This document shows, piece after piece, positions 60,843-64,000 of a stretch of 64,000 nucleotides of DNA (positions within the stretch are counted from its first letter, which is position 1; each line of letters begins with the position of its first letter). The translations under genes were made by a program, and so were the position numbers. The DNA is taken from positions 186,001 to 250,000 of the forward strand of contig NW_026516680.1 in the NCBI RefSeq assembly GCF_025766255.1. The letters run 5' to 3'. The stretch is from Zychaea mexicana. Taxonomy: Eukaryota > Mucoromycota > Mucoromycetes > Mucorales > Lichtheimiaceae. The notes below the pieces were generated by a model. The model saw only the letters and a program-made list of their open reading frames with translations, did no database searches and was not told the origin of the DNA.

Positions 60843-61894
60843 GCATTTACTTCTCACTACCATATACGCCCATATTACATGATGACGACTATAACGCCGG
60901 TCTTTTGTTTTAATACTTGTACGCTCAAGCACATCATCATCGTAATGACGGTCATCTCTTTCTTTGCTGTTTGTATACACATCAACGCAATGATAATTAT
61001 ATTCTTATGATGCATACACACCACCACAACTATAATCCTCCTCTGCAAATTGCTATACTCGCACACACACGATGGCAACGACGATTACCTTTTCTTTTTG
61101 CATATGCCAACACAACATTGCCGGTCTTGATGGATAAGGTAGTTAGATATGCTGACGGGTGGAATGTAGGGTTTTATTAATGTTACTGTAGATGTTACAG
61201 CTGGGATAAAAAAATAAAAGCAAAAGATCATACATTATGTAGTCATTATGTTTCAGTTGTCTGCATAAACGGGTGTGAGATGGTATTGCATGTTATTACA
61301 AGTGCTTCTGTAAAAACTATAAATATAGCTCTGAGCGGTGATGATAATATGGCAGGGACAAAGAAGAAAACGCGTTTGTTGTTATGAAGGAGGAAGTTTT
61401 TTGCTATTACAACAGCAACTTTATTTATTGTTAATAACAACAACTATGAACAACCGACAAGTTAGTACCGTTGACGTCATTCGCTACGCTCTCTCTCACT
61501 CGACTGTACGTGGAGTTCTTGCACTCATTCTGAATGAAATCGTGTGCGTTCCTACTGCTCGATGGCAGTTCTTCAAGGATCGCATCTCGGAATTGTGTGG
61601 CTACAAATAGGTTCACAAACGCGAGACTGTGCATGGCACCAGACGCTCTGCCACGCAATATCAATAATTACAATAACCATCCTTCACCACGAAACAACAT
61701 CCTTCGCACTTGTATAACTCTTATAGAACCTTCTTTTTTGTCTTTCTTATATATCGGCCATCATACTTTATTTTCATCCAATCCACATCAACACAAACGG
61801 AAAGAAACCCGTCAGTTATCCTTCTTGCTATCTACAGCTCATTCATCCATAAAGACCGGCGATGTTAACATTGTTATATGCAAAGTAATCGCGT
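60843..61894. other. Centre (loop) of the palindrome
   Basis: Not inverted-repeated. Contains short frames only; the piece at about 61220-61290 resembles the MULE centre at about 47140-47210. No transposase, RNA gene or other domain recognised. Confidence 0.5.
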
Positions 61895-62784
61895 CAGGCT
61901 GTATGTTTTGCAAGTCAATGGCGGATCAGCGCCATGTTGTATATGATTGTGTATGAGTAATGGAGAAGAAGATTGTTGCGTCGTTCTTGTTGTGAGTACG
62001 AATCGTTTGTGCAGGTAGAGGACGATGTTGTATTACGCACGCAAGTCTGACGTTAAAATGGTGCAAGATGGTGCATCAAGTATATACAGAGAAAATGAGA
62101 AAGAAGCAGTAATTCTGGATGATAATATCTCCACTAAAGCTATACCTCAAGCACAACCAGTAACCTTTTCCTTCCCTCGTTCACTTACCCAGCGTTTTTT
62201 AAGCAGTAACGGCGGTCTACTCCTTATCAATCTTGAGCACATGCTTTTTTCAAGAAAACAGTTACCTTCATTTCGTTTTTCAATAAATCCGTGGATTGTG
62301 CCGTTTTGTTTTCTTTGTTTTTATTCATCGTGAAGAGAGTAGGAGCCATTTACAAGTGTGCGTCGAAGCTGTTGATTTGCCGTGGCAAATGGTAATGAGA
62401 AAAAAAAAGGATCTTTAGTTGTTGTTTTTTTCCTCTATACTGCTGCTAACAAACCCCACACTTTCCACCTACCTCAGCCACCAGCCTCCAGTTTGTTTCA
62501 AACTCAATCCGGGTAAAATGAATGGAGGGGAAACGCTCAGGCCCTGTTCCCACAGCAGCAAAATAGGCTTATGCATACAGTAGTGAGTCTCTGATGCACC
62601 CTTGCCATTTCCTGTACATTAGCCTACAAGCTTCTTGTCACGAGTGAAACAGCCATACTACTATATTGTGACATTGGCTTTGCACTGCTTAACTTCTATT
62701 ATGTCTTGACTTGAATTGAAAATCTTAAGTACTCAAATATTCTGCTCTGCTACACTTAATATATTATCTACTTCAACTTTTATT

Positions 62785-63215
62785 ATGTCTTAGTTGACTA
62801 AAACAATGTCCAGGTTGACTGTTATTATGTTCAGGTTGTCTATTATTCATGTTTAGATTGATTATTATTCTTGTCCAGAACGATTTTCATTCATGTACAG
62901 ATTGATTTTTATTTTGTCCACATTGATTTTACTCATGTCCAGATCGATTTATATTCATGTCCAGGTCAAGTAATATTCATGTCTAGATCGTTTTATATTC
63001 ATGTCCAGATCGATCTTTATTCATGTCCAGGTCAATTTATATTCATGTCCAGCTCGATTTTCATTCATGGCTAGATCGATTTTCATTCATGTCTAGCTTG
63101 ATTTTCATTCATGTCCAGCTTGATTTTCATTCATGTCCAGATCAATTATTATTCATGTCTAGATTAACTTTTATTCCTGTCCACTCAGATTAACATTCAT
63201 GTCCACTCTGCCTAA
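62785..63215 (-). repeat. Tandem array of the 20-21 bp unit, right arm
   Basis: Inverted copy of the array at 59525-59960. Confidence 0.85.
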
Positions 63216-63255
63216 AATTAAATCCCTTCTGCCTAAATAAAAGTTCAAATGTCTA

Positions 63256-64000
63256 CTAGGAGGTGAAAAATCCTGTAGGTTCATCAGCTTTTCTCCATAA
63301 TCCTGAATTTAAATCTAAGATTTCTGAAAAATGTTGATCAACCCATTCTAATCTTTTGGTAATAGATAATTTATTTAATCCAAAGGCATTTGCTCCATAA
63401 ACCTTTAAAGAATTTAATCCATTTTCAGATAATACATTACCTTTTTTGAATAACAATAATGATCTTGCTAATTTACTACCTTGGAAATTTAATTCACCCC
63501 CTTGGCAATAAACTCTTCCTCTCTAGTCTAAAAAGAAAGTAAAATAAAATTATTCAACATCTCTATAAAGTTTAGCAATAGTTAAAATTGAATTATTATA
63601 TAAGAATTTACTATTATGAGATGTAATTTCAAATTCTTTTTCTTTATTATTCTTTTTAATAATCTCACTCATTTCATCTGTCTCCTAATGTAATGTTCTA
63701 ATAATTAAATCATCATTAAGTAGCAGATTCATTAGAAAATCTAATACTTTAAGATTAATATTGAAACCAATAGATGACATATAATTAACCATTTTAATTG
63801 TCATTTTATTTATAAATTTAATATTTGATTCAGTAAATCTTTTACTTCTAATTAAAGGATTAAAATTCTTAATATTATTAGTAATATATCCACCATATGT
63901 CTTAAATTCTTTGTTATCATTTCATTCCCAATAAATAGGTGGATATACTATAGGTAATTCATGACCATTAATCATACCTAAATATTTAATATAGTTTTTA
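63256..64000 (-). pseudogene. Second, inverted copy of the plasmid RNA polymerase fragment
   Basis: Same fragment as 58736-59480 with the same truncation point and the same internal stops, on the opposite strand. It must continue beyond the window edge. Confidence 0.75.

Larger units (their letters stand above)
59481..63255. mobile_element. Second foldback element, apparently non-autonomous relative of the MULE
   Basis: Arms 59481-60842 and 61895-63255 enclose a 1.05-kb centre. Like the MULE at 45959, each arm has an outer tandem array and an inner unique part. The inner parts share landmarks with the MULE: the CCATGGCAAATCGAC / GCCACGGCAAATCAAC block followed by GTGCAC/ACGCACAC, and in the centre AAAGATCAT..TGTTTCAGTTG.CTGCATAAA. 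No transposase motif is present in the centre, only short frames (61446-61610, MNNRQVSTVDVIRYAL). It would need a transposase in trans. Confidence 0.65.
61895..64000 (-). repeat. Right arm of the giant palindrome (runs off the window)
   Basis: Mirror of 58736-60842. The match is still perfect at the last base of the window, so the arm extends further and the true palindrome is larger. Confidence 0.92.

Noticed and set aside
1..64000. CRISPR-like arrays
   Set aside because: The tandem arrays have no unique spacers between units, and the genome is eukaryotic.

Overview
This window reads as nuclear DNA of an early-diverging filamentous fungus, most likely Mucoromycota/Mucorales. The genes have many short introns (about 45-110 bp) with GT..AG ends. 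They encode fungal proteins (a Chs7 chitin-synthase export chaperone, a Tea1-like kelch protein, a Heh/Man1 inner nuclear membrane protein), and the distal third is crowded with transposons typical of these fungi. Exon coordinates were built by eye from splice sites, frame continuity and family motifs.

Region 1 (1-41 kb) is ordinary gene space with long empty gaps. In order it holds: tRNA-Leu(AAG) (-); LEO1 of the Paf1 complex (+); elongin C (-); a GATA zinc finger-AWS-SET histone methyltransferase (-); CHS7 (-); a gap with decayed coding fragments (9.7-15 kb); a hexose transporter (-); a 6 kb gap; an Heh/Man1 protein (-) divergent from RNA polymerase III subunit RPC11 (+); a Tea1-like kelch/coiled-coil polarity factor (-); SEC13 (+); a fucosyltransferase-like Golgi enzyme (+); a 4.5 kb gap; and a TMEM198/TM7S3-type membrane protein (-). 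Three of these genes act on transcription or chromatin (LEO1, the SET protein, RPC11), elongin C may, and three serve secretion or the cell wall (CHS7, SEC13, the glycosyltransferase). I see no sign that they form a co-regulated cluster.

Region 2 (44-64 kb) is a nest of mobile DNA. It contains: (a) a decayed Fanzor/TnpB-like zinc-ribbon fragment; (b) a foldback MULE with about 1.1-1.3 kb terminal inverted repeats built partly of 41-43 bp tandem repeats, around a broken MULE transposase; (c) an AT-rich composite element in which a CRESS-type Rep (HUH endonuclease plus SF3 helicase) faces a DDE transposase with a C-terminal chromodomain, the two frames ending within a shared 10 bp; (d) an unrecognised gene cut off at the right edge of that element; (e) decayed mitochondrial-plasmid DNA (T7-like RNA polymerase, TGA read as Trp); and (f) a palindrome of more than 5 kb whose arms carry inverted copies of that plasmid DNA around a second foldback element related to the MULE.

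The most unusual observation is in (c). All five internal stops that interrupt the Rep and transposase frames are TAG, and the TAG that would end each frame is followed two codons later by TAA. This fits UAG read as a sense codon (Gln suits the one position I can judge best) or programmed readthrough. Decay by C-to-T change is the main competing explanation.
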